Notes: a model not told the origin generated them from the sequence alone. DNA of 64,000 nucleotides from Phlebotomus papatasi (GCF_024763615.1 NC_077224.1:60956712-61020711), one strand, 5' to 3'. Shown: positions 12,148-23,351, numbered from the stretch's first letter. Made by a program: numbers and translations.

Positions 12148-12240
12148 GGGGTGGCACGGCATTCCGTGCTTTAGGAAATGCTCGTACGGATCGAACTCGT
12201 GACTTAAGTGCTATGCCTTAAAAGTACATTCGCGTCAACT
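12148..12240 (+). repeat. tRNA-derived SINE-like head, copy 1
   Basis: GGGGTGGCACGGCATTCCG followed about 45 bases later by GGATCGAACTCGTGACTTA resembles a pol III box A and box B arrangement. A related stretch lies at 41540-41630 with a better box A (TGGCGAAGT). Both are too degenerate to be tRNA genes. Assignment as a SINE remnant is tentative. Confidence 0.4.
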
Positions 12241-12292
12241 AGCGTTTATCACAATCTATTTGAACAGACTTATCACTCAAAAGATCGTCAAA

Positions 12293-13277
12293 TAGGGAAA
12301 TGTAGGCAGCCTTCGCACATTTTTTCGTGCTTCGTATTCAGGACTTTTTTCTGACTAAACTGTAAAATGGGTAGTGAATTGCACTATACCAAAAAGTTCT
12401 CTGATCTTTTAAGTCTCTATGCATGCCTAGTTCACTATCACAGAATTGTTGGTTTTTCCTGGACAGGAAAATATAAAAATATGACGATTTGTGCGATTCG
12501 TTCACACGATGGGGGTTTGGGTTCGTCATTGCTTTTTTTCTCAAAATAAATTTTATCTACAATTAAAAATTATTTTCCGATTGTTATACTGTACCACCGT
12601 GAACCTGCGGAAACTATCACTGCACAAAAAGAAGATCTTTAAAACACCTTTTTTCACATTTTCTGGAGCACTGTTTTTTCTTCCAAATGAATATCGAAAA
12701 ATCAACTATGAACATGTTCACATGGTTCACACTGTCAATAACCGTCGTCTCATGGAGATGGGAAGGAGACTATACGCCTGTCGAAGAGGAAATGACCACG
12801 AATGTCTCACTGTGTCTTATGAGGCTTTAGTGAGGTTATGATTTTCAAGCTGGAGTTGTCTGATGGATGTGCGAACGCTCACACATTCAGTGTTTGAAAC
12901 CACACACAGTGTAGTACTTGTGAATTTTCCGCCACCGTGAAAATAATTTCCTTTCGATGCAAAAAATTATTACGTAAATATCATCTCAAGTATACTCTTC
13001 AACCACTGTGTAAGTGATTTTTTTTTAGAAATGAGTTTAACTATGAGAAATCAAATGAAATGTGCGCCATCAAAATTACCCATTTTGGGCCAATTTTCTA
13101 TTTGTGATCCTAGCACCTAGGAAAGAAGGGCTTATGGCTGCCTATTTTTACAATGAAGATAAGGTTCATAAATACTTAACTTATGGCTAAGAAATGCGGA
13201 ACCAACCCTTTGGAAATAAAGAGAAAATTCGCATCGTTTGAAAGCTCACACGTGCATAGCCTGCCTACATTCCCCTA
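12293..13277. mobile_element. 985-bp TA-GGG group element
   Basis: Ends TAGGGAAATGTAGGCAGCC and GCCTGCCTACATTCCCCTA are inverted, each including a TA. The interior has a 116-codon plus-strand frame (12491-12841) without a recognisable domain, so the element looks non-autonomous. Confidence 0.65.
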
Positions 13278-13379
13278 TAGCTAATGAGTAATACAATTTA
13301 TTTTCCGTCAAAATTTATTCATTTGTTCATAATCAGTACATTACCAATCCATAACCGAATGCAATCAGTTTAGACTCGT

Positions 13380-13735
13380 CAGAAATTCCAAGACCCTTAC
13401 AAAAAGCTGGAACATGACTGTATTTAGTCGAGATATCGGCTCTCAAGAGCTTTCTTATAAACTTTGACCGTGAAAACCGAGATTAGGTACACTGGTAAAA
13501 ATAAAAGGATCAAATTGATCCTTTTGCAAAGGATGGATCAAATTGACATGTTCTATTACGACAAATGTGCAGTCAGAGTTCGAAATTTGATCCATCCTTT
13601 GCAAAAGCATCAAATTTGGATCAATTTGATCCTTTTATTTTTACCAGTGTATGATTTAACGATATTTTCGTATATGAAAGATATGCCCTGTCCACCTAAA
13701 CAACTTCTAAAAACATATTAAAATTTGAAAAAATT
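13380..13735 (+). repeat. Dispersed repeat family, copy 1 (interrupted)
   Basis: Shares AATTCCAAGACC, TCAAGAGCTTT, CTTTGACC, ACGATATTTTCGTAT and AAAACATATT in order with 41760-42040, and in part with 16068-16680. It is split by the MITE at 13490-13649. The family is non-coding and of unknown class. Confidence 0.6.
13490..13649. mobile_element. 160-bp Tc1/mariner-like MITE, copy 1
   Basis: Ends CACTGGTAAAAATAAAAGG and CCTTTTATTTTTACCAGTG are near-perfect inverted repeats flanked by TA at 13488-13489 and 13650-13651. The related uninterrupted repeat at about 41950 shows the empty site. TA duplication with CACTG termini fits a Tc1/mariner-mobilised MITE. Confidence 0.85.
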
Positions 13736-13786
13736 GCACGACGTGAAAAAAATACCAAGGAACTATTCGTAAACAATTAGAGTGGC

Positions 13787-14010
13787 TTGAGTTCCCGGTT
13801 CCTCAAAAAAATTTATAGGTTCTCCAGAATCCTGCAAAAATGTACGGGTTCTTCGGCTTCCCTGAAAAATATATGGGTTCCCAAAAAAATATATAAGTTC
13901 CCCGGGTTCCCTCAAAAAGTGTATGGATTCCCCGGATTTCCTATGAGTTCCTCGGATTTTTATGAGTTCCCCGGGTTCCCCGTGAGTTTCCTGGCCAGAT
14001 GGTTCGAGTT
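13787..14010. repeat. Degenerate GTTCCC(C)GGGTTCC repeat
   Basis: About ten imperfect units of 20-28 bases built on GGTTCCC and CCCCGGGTTCCC with AAAAATATATGG spacers. It gives overlapping open frames on both strands (81 and 107 codons), which are products of the periodicity and not genes. Confidence 0.6.
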
Positions 14011-14089
14011 TCCCGAAATGAGTTACCCTTGAAAAATACCAAGGGTTTGATGGGGAGGATGAGGAGTGAGATGAAATAATTATCATATT

Positions 14090-16060
14090 AATGATCGGTG
14101 TACCGACTTAGAGGTGGGAGGGGTCCCCTAAAATCCGAAGTCTCTATCTGTAACTATTTGACCACAGCTCCGACAACATGACGGATGGACTATCACTGTT
14201 TAAAGGTAACCAGTAAAAAATAAAAGGGCTTGGGTTTTTCAGGATCTTAAAATAACTCGATCTGAGCAACATGACCTTAATTTTTTCTCTTCTACAACCA
14301 AAGATCAATAATCAGGAATAATGTTTCGCAAATAACTTCCTATACTTTAAATATAAAAATAGTTATTTTACTGATCATTTGACCATTTAGTTGTTTCATG
14401 TGCTAAACCCATAATATGAACATTTTTCTTTTCGATGTTTTAAGAAAAGTGTTCAAGAAAGCCCATAGGAAATTAAGAGAGCCTAAATAGACTCAGGCTA
14501 ATCATCAAGAATATTTAACTTGTAAAATTTATTTGTAAGCATTTATCCCAAACTGTCATGAAATGAAGGCTAAGAATAATCGATTTAAGAGTCTTTGCAT
14601 AAATTTCTTTTACATAATTCTAATCAATCAATTGTTTCGAATAATTTTGAGACAACCAAGGGATGTCCTAAGGGTTATTTTTGAATTCTATTGAAGAATT
14701 TCTATAAACATTTTAGAGAAATTTCTCCATAAAGCTGCAGTTTATCAGTAAATTGATCATCAATCTTCCAGTCAATTTGTACTATTTGTTTTCTGTGCAT
14801 TCATAAACGTTTCCATTTCCCATTACCTCTGTGAGAAAAAAATGTCGCAGTGATTCTTGGAGGCACTCAGAAAAGGAAGGAAGTGCTAAGAAATTCCGTC
14901 ACATGCAGACTTTTATATTTATCACCTAGCAGCTAACACAAAAACTGATTTAGCAACTTTTCCATCTTTTTTATTTCATCTCATTAATCCCATATTTGGG
15001 GAAATAGGGTAAATAGAGTACAGAACTCTAACGTCTCGAGAGAACTTTTGCTTCGGAGAATAATTAAATTTGGTTCCCCAACCTCCAAACTATCTGATGA
15101 CAACTTTTTCATTCAATTAGCTATGAAATTCTATTAAAATACTCTGTCTGCCGAGATGAGATGAAAATTAATATCAATTAGTGCGATGAGCAAAAATTAG
15201 GGATGGTACAATGTCTCATGAGATTTCCAGGGATGAAAATTATTACACAGAAAGGTGAATAAGATTTTCAAAGTGAGACTTTACAAGCTTAAACTAAAGA
15301 CTTTGGTAAAATTGTAGCACAGTTCGATGATTGATCGATTATCACAGAATTGGATTGATTGTGATGGAGATGAAGTCGACGAATTCATGAAAAATTGCTC
15401 AGCACTTCGCAAGCAGTCACTTTAAGCACCGAAATACGGTCACCCTCATCCTCAAGTTCAGCTCAGATTTCTCAAATAGAATTCCATTCACTTTCTCCAT
15501 CAACGGTGGCATTAATTCTTCTCATATTTTCCCATTTTTCTCACATGTATCGCAACTTTCACTTCAAAGTCAAAATATACCACACGGGAAATGGTACAAA
15601 AAAAATGTTGTTCTTTCCAGTTCTTTTTCAACGGTTTAATCAATGCGAATATTTTTACCCTCCAGCTGAAACGATTATTTCGGAATTTGAACATAAATTT
15701 CTTTTTGGATCCTTTTGCTGTTCTCAAAACCAATATATATGAGAGTTACTCAAATGAAGGGGAAAATCACAGAATAAACAAAATATGAGAAAATTTGGAG
15801 CAAATTGAATTATTTTATCATTCATGAATTATATTTAGTATTGAAAACTAAAATTCTGAAAACAGTTTAGGAGGAATACGTATTTAGTAATAGTGATAAG
15901 TAACAGGAAATCTTTCAAATAACGACCGTTGTAGTAGAAGAACTGACTTCTAAAGTTTAACTTTAATAATTTCATAACAGGAAAAATACTTCAAAAAATT
16001 TGCCTGGGACTGAAGAATGAGAGCAATGATTCCTTTAGTATTTAATTATCTAATAAGTTA
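14090..16060. other. 2-kb interval without recognisable gene
   Basis: AT-rich. The longest frame (115 codons, 15395-15742, plus) starts serine/threonine-rich and then becomes low-complexity and aromatic, with no domain I recognise and an overlapping antisense frame. I see nothing firm. Confidence 0.45.
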
Positions 16061-16067
16061 TCCTACG

Positions 16068-16680
16068 TCCCAAAATACCCAAAGAGTAATATAATTGAAT
16101 TTCCGATTAGGGCAGAATCACATTGACAGTAAAAGGTTCACCGTATTTCGTTAATTTACGCATTTTCTTTGCAATTCTTACGCAAATTCTCGATTATCAT
16201 ATTACCTTATCTCATATTCCGTGGCACTAGGTGAAAATAATAAATGAAAATTGAAGAAATAAAACGAAAATGCGATAAACGATGAGCGAGAAAAACTGTA
16301 TGATTAATTTCTCTTACAGTTTTTTTTACTAACGGTTTATCGTATTTTTGTTTTATTTCTTCAATTTTCTGATACTATTTTCAGCTAGTACTACCGAGTA
16401 TGAGATAAGGTAATACGGTAATGGAAAATTTGCATAAGAATTGCAATAAAAATAAAAATCCGTGAATTAGCGAAATACGGTGAGGCTACGGCGAGCATTA
16501 TATTGTCAATGTGATTCTGCTCTAACAATTAGTTATGGAAACGGTTCAGGCTTGTCAAGAATTCTAAGACCTCTCCAACGAGCCCAAACAGGATACCAAT
16601 CGGTTGAGAAATATGCAATCTAGAGGTTTTTAAAACTTTGACCTTAAAAACCCGTTTTCGATCAATCCCAAAAAAATGGT
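16068..16680 (+). repeat. Dispersed repeat family, copy 2 (interrupted)
   Basis: The blocks CCCAAAATACCCAA, GAGTAATATA and GAATTTCCGAT lie before the MITE, and CAATTAGTT, GGTTCAGGCTTG and GACCTCTCCAACGA after it. The same series is continuous at 41765-41880. This shows that the 16109-16523 element is an insertion. Confidence 0.65.
16109..16523. mobile_element. 415-bp full-length palindromic MITE
   Basis: Inverted ends GGGCAGAATCACATTGACA and TGTCAATGTGATTCTGCTC, preceded by TTA and followed by TAA. Arms of about 190 bases continue to pair (TTACCTTATCTCATA, TTTTATTTCTTCAATTTTC and others), so nearly the whole element is one hairpin. Comparison with 41765-41880 gives the unoccupied site and suggests a TA duplication. 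Confidence 0.85.
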
Positions 16681-16876
16681 TCTGGTAGGGAAGGGCAGAG
16701 ATAAGGGGATAATAAGGGGCATGTTAATCATCACAGAGTCGACTTATGGGGGTTTAGGCCTTAGTCGTGGAAACGGTCGGACGGGCAGACGCTCAGACGA
16801 ACAAACAGCTTGACGTCAACAAACTCGAAACTTCTGATTTCCAAAATTCTACCAAACTATGACTCCTTAGGGAATT

Positions 16877-17083
16877 ATATACCGTTGATGCGGGTTACTT
16901 TATCTTCCGTGGGTGACTTTGACCCCCTACTGTTCGTAAGCTTTTCTTTAATTCTATTATTTAAGAATAGTTCTCATCGATTAGACGTAGAAGATCGGAT
17001 CAGTAAAGACCATTTTTAATTATTAGAATTAAAGAAAAGCTTACGAACAGGAAAGGCGCAAAATCATCCGCATCTACGATATA
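16877..17083. mobile_element. 207-bp palindromic MITE (TATACCGTTGATGCGG)
   Basis: The left end TATACCGTTGATGCGGGT mirrors the right end ATCCGCATCTACGATATA. The inner arms TTCGTAAGCTTTTCTTTAAT pair with ATTAAAGAAAAGCTTACGAA. Same family as 9521-9690. Confidence 0.75.
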
Positions 17084-17089
17084 CTGCTT

Positions 17090-18084
17090 TCTCTTTGGAG
17101 TTCGAGCAGTAAAGTCGGAAAGCTTTACTAGCGAGGTTACACTAATAACCATAGGGTAAAGCAGCCTTCAGACCTAGGTTCAGTCGAATTCCCAAAAGAC
17201 TTAAATTACTTAATATGCTAGATCATTTTCCCGTAATTATAAACTACAATAATAATTGTAAAAAAAAACTAAAATTTTCAATAAAACGGTCTGAGAACCA
17301 TTTGAAATAAGAAACCTATTCCGGACATTTTGATTTGTTTTTCCCAAAAACGTTGTATGCTTTATTAGTCTGAATAAGATTAAATAATTTTTTAGCAGGA
17401 AAATGCTATACCTTCCGAACTCGCTTGCCTTGGAATATCATAATTCCACAACAAAAAAATATATTATGAATTTTTTAATATAATATTCTATTTATTTCAT
17501 TCTACGTTTAAATAAATTCTTTGGGAAGAAGAAAAAATAGCATTTTTAAGTCTCCATATTTAGGTCTTAGGTTTAAATTTTAAAGATCTAATTAAACATT
17601 TAAAATGATTGTTCCTTTATTATTTAAGTACATCTAACAGTGCAAAACTAAAATAAACTTTCTGCGGATATATTTCGTGAGTTGGTCAACAATGATAAGT
17701 CAGCGGTAATCATATTGGAAGGAAAATTCTGAGTTTGAATAAAATTACTCTTGCTTTTTGTCTAAACCTCGAATCTAAATTTTGTATGTGCCATATAAAA
17801 TTTAAAAATTCCCAAGGGGATTGTTTGTATTAAAGAATTTGAATGCAAGTATTTCCAAAATATTTAAAAATTATATTCATAGTCCTCAACCTTGTTGTCA
17901 GTGTTTTATAAAGTTTTACTAGAGATGTAGCACTTATATTTTAGAAGCTCGAACAGCCAGGAAGGTTTTCACACTCTATAACCGTTTTTATTGTTAATAA
18001 AACGTCGTTTGCGTCTACCGTTGTTATATCTGCATTTCATGCAAACGATGATACACAAAAAAGTCGTTTCTTCCAGAAAATAGC
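17090..18084. other. AT-rich interval, no gene seen
   Basis: About 1 kb with no frame above 60 codons and no repeat structure that I can support. Confidence 0.5.
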
Positions 18085-19110
18085 TAGGGGGATGTGGGGC
18101 TACTTTGAGCTGTGGGACTATATAACGTGCACTTTTTTAAATCAAATTCGGTGCTATAAAAATTATTTAAATTACGGCGAAAATCGGAATAAATCCCATT
18201 TCTGTGAATGTGTGGTGTCAATCCACCTTCCTCCCGTCCTCTTTTTCCCAACCGGATCAGTTTGCATCAGATCCCCGAGGAGAAAGCAGTGAGAGTGAGT
18301 GGTGGAGAGTCAAAAGTTCTCCTCCATGTGGAGGAAGGCCTATCGTCGAAATAATGGACTTTCCTGGAGGAAATCCCAGCCATTTAGGACTATTGGAGGA
18401 GCCATCCTACGAATTAGGAATCCAGCCCGTACGCAAAGCTAAATATTGGCTTTCCAAGATGACCTGGAGTCAATGGATGGAGAAATCGCACCAAGGGCCC
18501 CACCGGTATTCTAATCGTCGCCGTCGCGGGAGGCTAGCTGCCCCTAAGGGGGAATCGTCGGGGGAGTTACCGAGCGACTGGTGGACATCAACTTCGGGGA
18601 TTCGATCGGCTGACGGGGAGAAAGGAAATCTTCAGTTCTTCCACGGATTCACCCAGATGGAAATAGTCAGAGACCTCGGACAAAATCTGCACTCCCTACT
18701 CTTATCACTTCGTATGTAAAATATCCCTTCTTATCCTTCCATAAAATGAGAGTATCGGTTTAACAAGATTTCTCTTCTTGAGTAATTAATTAATCTTCAG
18801 ATTTTAAATTAAATTTCATTTCTTATACTTGAATGTTTAAAATTAAAAGTAAATCGTCACCATTTATTTTTGAGTTTTCAATAAATGAAAAGTCGATATT
18901 CCGGTAAATCATTGTTTCAACTACATTGTTATACGATTCTTTCTCATATTTCTAAATGAAACAGGGTTTTAAAATTATGTAATTTGGATAGACAAAACAA
19001 TGGTGGATCTAAATAAAATAATTGTACGGCCTAAGCTTCATTTAGAAATAAGTGAAAAAAATCTTATAATAATATTGCCTCACAGCTCAAAGTAGCCCCA
19101 CCTCCCCCTA
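18085..19110. mobile_element. 1.03-kb TA-GGG element with GC-richer core
   Basis: Ends TAGGGGGATGTGGGGCTAC and GTAGCCCCACCTCCCCCTA are inverted, followed inward by TTTGAGCTGTG and its complement. The right third (GACAAAACAAT, TAGAAAT and neighbours) matches the shorter family member at 42106-42451, which lacks the core. The core, about 18200-18720, is markedly GC-richer and holds the frame described next. Confidence 0.7.
18204..18719 (+). CDS. Unrecognised 171-residue frame inside TA-GGG element
   Basis: This is an open frame with codon and GC content unlike its surroundings. The product is hydrophilic, rich in Ser, Trp and Gly, with an Arg cluster (SNRRRRGRL) near the middle. I recognise no domain. 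A GTATGT overlapping the end of the frame (18712) could be a splice donor, so this may be a captured host exon or a fragment of a larger transposon protein. The short relative at 42106 lacks it. Which ATG would be used is uncertain: downstream methionines (for example MDFPGG) are equally possible. Confidence 0.3.
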   Translation: MNVWCQSTFLPSSFSQPDQFASDPRGESSESEWWRVKSSPPCGGRPIVEIMDFPGGNPSHLGLLEEPSYELGIQPVRKAKYWLSKMTWSQWMEKSHQGPHRYSNRRRRGRLAAPKGESSGELPSDWWTSTSGIRSADGEKGNLQFFHGFTQMEIVRDLGQNLHSLLLSLRM

Positions 19111-19701
19111 ATACATAAGCAATGCAGATAAGATAATGGTCGATGCAACCGACGAAACGTGTAAATTAAAGTAGTAGTACGTGTTTCAAAAAGAGAGATA
19201 AAAAATGAAACATATTTATAAAATATCGTAAACGAAAATTAAATAAGTTCATGGAGTAATGTAACATGTTGTTAAAAAAATAAATATCTTATTGGTCATT
19301 TGTAAGATTTTATTAAATGGATAGAAGGGAAAGTGCTTCTTTATGGGCCTTATCATAAGCTTCAGACATGGGGGTGCAGCCCATTTCCTGAATGTAACAA
19401 GGAGTATTATTATCTTTTCAAAATTGAATAGATGATTTGTCCTTAATACCCAATCCTAAGTTAAAATTATCCGCTAAAATATTGCTTGATAAAAAAAGAA
19501 ATTAAGCCATGTATGATGGCAAAATTGTAGATCTTAAATCCGTATTAAGACTGATTGCAAAACTAGGGTTTTTTGATTATTATCTTTTTAATTTCTATAG
19601 AGTTTCAGAAAACTTTTTCTAGGTCTATCAGACTCCGGAAAAATTCATATTCTTTACTGTAATCCGAAATATAACTCATATTTTAAAATTCCAATTTAGA
19701 G

Positions 19702-20214
19702 TAGGGGAAAGTACTCTGCCTGCGAACGTTCATGCCATCGAATAATGCGGATTTTCTTTTATTTTTTCTAAGAGTTTTGCACATTTTTATCAAATATTAG
19801 TCAGCTTTTTATCAAATATTGATAAGTATGTGGTAATTTTGTGTAAATCTCTTAGGAAAATTAAAATAAATTCACATTATTCGAAGGCATGAACATTCGA
19901 AGGGAGAGTACTTTCCCCTCGGTGGCAGCCAAAATCCCGAAAGCCAAAATCCCGAATGCCAAAATCCCGAAAAAGCCAAAATCCCGAATTTTAAAAATCC
20001 TGAAATTGATGAAATTATATGGAGGAAAATGTTTAGAATAATTTCCTAAGACTCAGAAGATTTCCCTTTGCCTTCAGCTACTGCGGATGCAATCGTGTGA
20101 TTAGCTATGACACTTTTAAGAATTCGAGATTTTGGCTTTCGGGATTTTGGCGTTCGGGATTTTGGCTTTCGGGATTTTGGCGTAAGGGATTTTGACCGGG
20201 ACCCCTTTCCCCTA
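19702..20214. mobile_element. TA-GGG MITE interrupted by fold-back element
   Basis: The left end TAGGGGAAAGTACTCTGCC pairs with GGGAGAGTACTTTCCCCTA once the insertion at 19920-20204 is removed. Subterminal GTTCATGCCATCGAATAATG pairs with CATTATTCGAAGGCATGAAC (allowing one mismatch). Uninterrupted length is about 220 bases plus one copy of the duplicated 9-mer. Confidence 0.8.
19920..20204. mobile_element. 285-bp fold-back element with 9-bp target duplication
   Basis: It begins CGGTGGCAGCCAAAATCCCG and ends GGGATTTTGACCGGGACCC. Direct and inverted CAAAATCCCGAAAGC arrays flank the family spacer. CTTTCCCCT occurs immediately on both sides (19911-19919, 20205-20213), and removing the element restores the expected end of the host MITE. 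Long inverted arms made of short tandem repeats plus 9-bp duplications are what is known for Drosophila FB elements. Whether this is homologous or convergent is open. Confidence 0.85.
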
Positions 20215-22360
20215 TATGTATTTCTGGCCAATATTTTGCTCCGAAAATGAGTAACAAATGGTGAAAGTAATAATTTGGCGGTTGAGTAAAATCATTTCAG
20301 GAAACTCGAAGAAAAAAACCTCTAAACGAAGACTGGAGCTTATTGTGCCAACTTTTATTATCTATAGTTAGTAGTATTGCTGTTTTTTTTATCACAAAAA
20401 ATCCTTTTTTCTCGTTTATACAATTTATTGTGATATAAAATAATTTAAAAAAGCTACTAAAGAGAAATTAAAGAAGGAATAATGAGCAAGGAAATATAAT
20501 AGTTTCTTTGAGGGAACCGTAATTTTTTTTTGGCGCTGTAAAATATATATTTGATATATCATTTGCTCATTCACGATAAGGAACAACATATGAAAAATTA
20601 TTAACAGACACTAATTCATGAATAAATGAGGATTCTTTTTTAATGAATTAAATAAATAGTCAGGATTGATGATTTAATTTCAATCTTTTACAAAGCAAGA
20701 TAGATGACAGAAACATTTTATCAGGTTAATCTAAAAATTAGATTAACAATAAACTGCTTTAAGATTAATTTAGATTCCAAACCAAAAGAACTTCATTGCA
20801 GAGAAACTTTAAATGTTGTTGTATCTTTGAGATTCACCACAAATATTAATTCCTTGCGGTTTTACATAAGATTTTCCACGGTTCATTTAATTTAAACACA
20901 TTGAGGTTTGAAACATATTACATATACTTTAATATTAAACTTCCTCCCCAATTTTAAATTATTTAACGACATATCCTCATCTCACTTCTGTTGTCATCTG
21001 AATGCTTCAAAGCAGAATGTGATATTGATGATAAGATATTGAGAGAGAAGGTGTAAACTTGTGAAAATTTGCATATGTAGGGTATGGGAATAGGATATTT
21101 TAGTCTTTGCCGTGTCACCTGCTGTTTCACTATCAACGATGACAAGAGGTATAATTAGCAAAGATATACTCATCTGTCAGAAAATCTAGGAAATCAATTT
21201 GGTTGGACCACATCGAGTGACTTTAATACTGTCGTTTACAGTGAGCCAATAAAATGTCTTGTGCAGACGAAAAAGTGATGTAAAAAGACTTAAGTAATAA
21301 AGACATACTTTGGGGAAATCATATTTCTCGGATCTCTCTTCCTCTTAAGTGCTCCAGAAGACAAAGAGAAGTATCCGAAAAATAGGGAAGAACTTCAAGA
21401 GTGTTCGTCTGCTTTGCCACAGAGTCTTTCTGGGGGGTTTGGGGTGTTTAAAGACCGTTTAAAGTATAAATCAAATCACCGCACAATCTTTTCAATTTTT
21501 TTTTCTTTGCTTCCCTTTCACTGATTGACACAGGAGAACACGTATGGAAAAAAAGTGATAAATAGGTGGATTTACGATGAACCAGATAGAAAAACCAACA
21601 ATATTTGAAAAATGCCAATCACATTTCACATCATTTTTCCCATTTTCGCGCCCAATGGATACATTAATCATGTGATTGAAACTTTGGCGGAAAATCACAT
21701 TCACTTCTGTGCTCCACAATTCCCGAGTGGATAATAAATTGAAGAGGATGGTTTTTTTGAGTGTCCCGACAATAGGTCAGAGGTTTTCCTCTTAGAAGAT
21801 AAGACCGCACGGCTAGAGCCTTGATCAGCAACTGAAAGTCAACATTGTAACACGGATGGTGATTTGGTCCACGAAGTCTTCGAGTGGTGAAATGGTTCAG
21901 GAGGAGAAAGTTGGGCGCAAACTCACTCTTTGAAAATCCATGTGACTCCACAAATATCTCACCATTTCACCCATACCACAAACTTACCTCTCCTTTCGTG
22001 GTACCACGAAGAGCACATTGTGGATCATGGAACACAATGTTGCACCGCATTGCAATTTAGGGGTTGGTCCGATGGGTCGTCAGACACTATTCGAAGTCCA
22101 TTCTTAATCCTTAATATAGCATTTAAAACTGTGATTCTTATGTCAACTATATCACCTTGAAATTGTCATTATCATAGTCTACTGCTTTGTATCTTATAGT
22201 AATCTGATACTCCTGTGACACTAATTGTTGAAATTTTAAGAATCCTCTTATTGCTCCGAACACTGAAATATTATCCTAAATGAATTTTCAGTCTGATGGA
22301 ATGTAGCAGACAGTGGACGGAATAATAGACCTCTCTTGATTTTTACTCTTTAATTCCTTA
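20215..22360. other. 2.1-kb interval without recognisable gene
   Basis: AT-rich with a slightly GC-richer part at 21650-22080 where short frames exist on both strands (95 codons minus at 21664-21951; 76 codons plus at 21930-22160). None has a domain I recognise. Confidence 0.4.
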
Positions 22361-22361
22361 C

Positions 22362-22393
22362 GACGTTTCGAGGATAAATGTCCTCTTCATCAG
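22362..22393 (-). ncRNA. Hammerhead-like CTGATGA...GAAACGTC motif (candidate)
   Basis: On the minus strand: CTGATGA, one A, GAGGA, loop CATTTA, TCCTC, then GAAACGTC. This has the order of a hammerhead core (CUGANGA, stem II, GAAA, then UH). Minimal versions with very short stem III are known from Penelope-like retroelements. The extra A before stem II departs from the consensus. It may mark a Penelope-like remnant; no reverse transcriptase is seen nearby. Confidence 0.35.
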
Positions 22394-22418
22394 GTTTCGA
22401 ATTGCAGGAAAAATCACG

Positions 22419-23348
22419 TAGAGGAGACCGGAATACAATTAGCCAGGGGTAGAAGTAGACAGTGGATTTTTCTCGTTTCCCTTAAAATGTACATTGAGTA
22501 AAGTATTTTTTAATGAAAGCAGGAACACATCCAAATATTACCAGAAATATTTATAAGTCTGATCCTGTTATCCTACAATTTTGAAGCATTTTTATAAAAT
22601 GGGTATAAAATTGTAATTTTCATATTACAGTTTTTGGCCCAGCATTTGGTTTTCCAAGATGTTAGTCAAAATCTCATAGTTTTACTTTGTTTCTGGTTTA
22701 ATAAAGTTAATTAAGAGATATTTTTCACTTGGATAATAATTATTTCCTTTTTTATATAAGATAATATACACTGAAACAGCCCTCGGGGCAGATGTAACCA
22801 CTCTTCCGTGGAGGGATCTATTGATGATTTTTCAGTAATACATGGATAATTGTTAGATGAAAAAGTACTATTGATATTCCAAGCAATATTGCCATTTGGA
22901 TGAACAATTTGTGAAACAGATTTTTTCAGGACGTTTTCATCAATTTTGCCGCAATTACAAAAATGTCATAAAAAAGTCGTCTAAAGCCTTTTTCTTCAGT
23001 TTTAAGTGACATATTTAGCATCAGTGGGCTTCAGTGTGTCAAGCGAAACACTATTTGGGATCTCCAGTTTAAAATTTCATCTGGAAAACTGGTGGCAATT
23101 AGTACCCCAAAAGTGGCTATATCTACCCAGGCCGGGGCATGTGTAGCCAATGTGTCAAATTTTTTTCATTATCCTCTGTAGAAAAATTCAAGGATTTTAT
23201 AGCTTTGAACTACACTGTTTCATATAGCCAATATCCTAATGCTACTTATGAAACATAAAAAATATTAGACAAACCTTATCATTTTTTTCACAAATCATGC
23301 GCGAAAAAAAGCCTCATATGCTGGCTAAAAATACCCCGGTCTCCCCTA
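22419..23348 (+). mobile_element. 930-bp TA-GGGGAGACC element, copy 1
   Basis: The left end TAGAGGAGACCGGAATAC mirrors the right end TACCCCGGTCTCCCCTA. It is closely similar along its length to 39021-39953 in the same orientation (shared AAAATGTACAT, CTGAAACAGCCCTCGGGGCA, TTTCATATAGCCAATATC). No long frame, so non-autonomous. Confidence 0.8.
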
Positions 23349-23351
23349 CAG

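Noticed and set aside
12491..12841. 116-codon plus-strand frame
   Set aside because: Lies inside the 985-bp inverted-repeat element, has no domain, and its composition matches non-coding surroundings.
13763..14086. Proline/glycine-rich 107-codon minus frame and 81-codon plus frame
   Set aside because: Both arise from the GGTTCCC repeat; simultaneous open frames on both strands are a periodicity effect.
15395..15742. 115-codon frame as a host gene
   Set aside because: No domain, low-complexity Ser run at the start, an overlapping antisense frame of similar quality, and no splice context.
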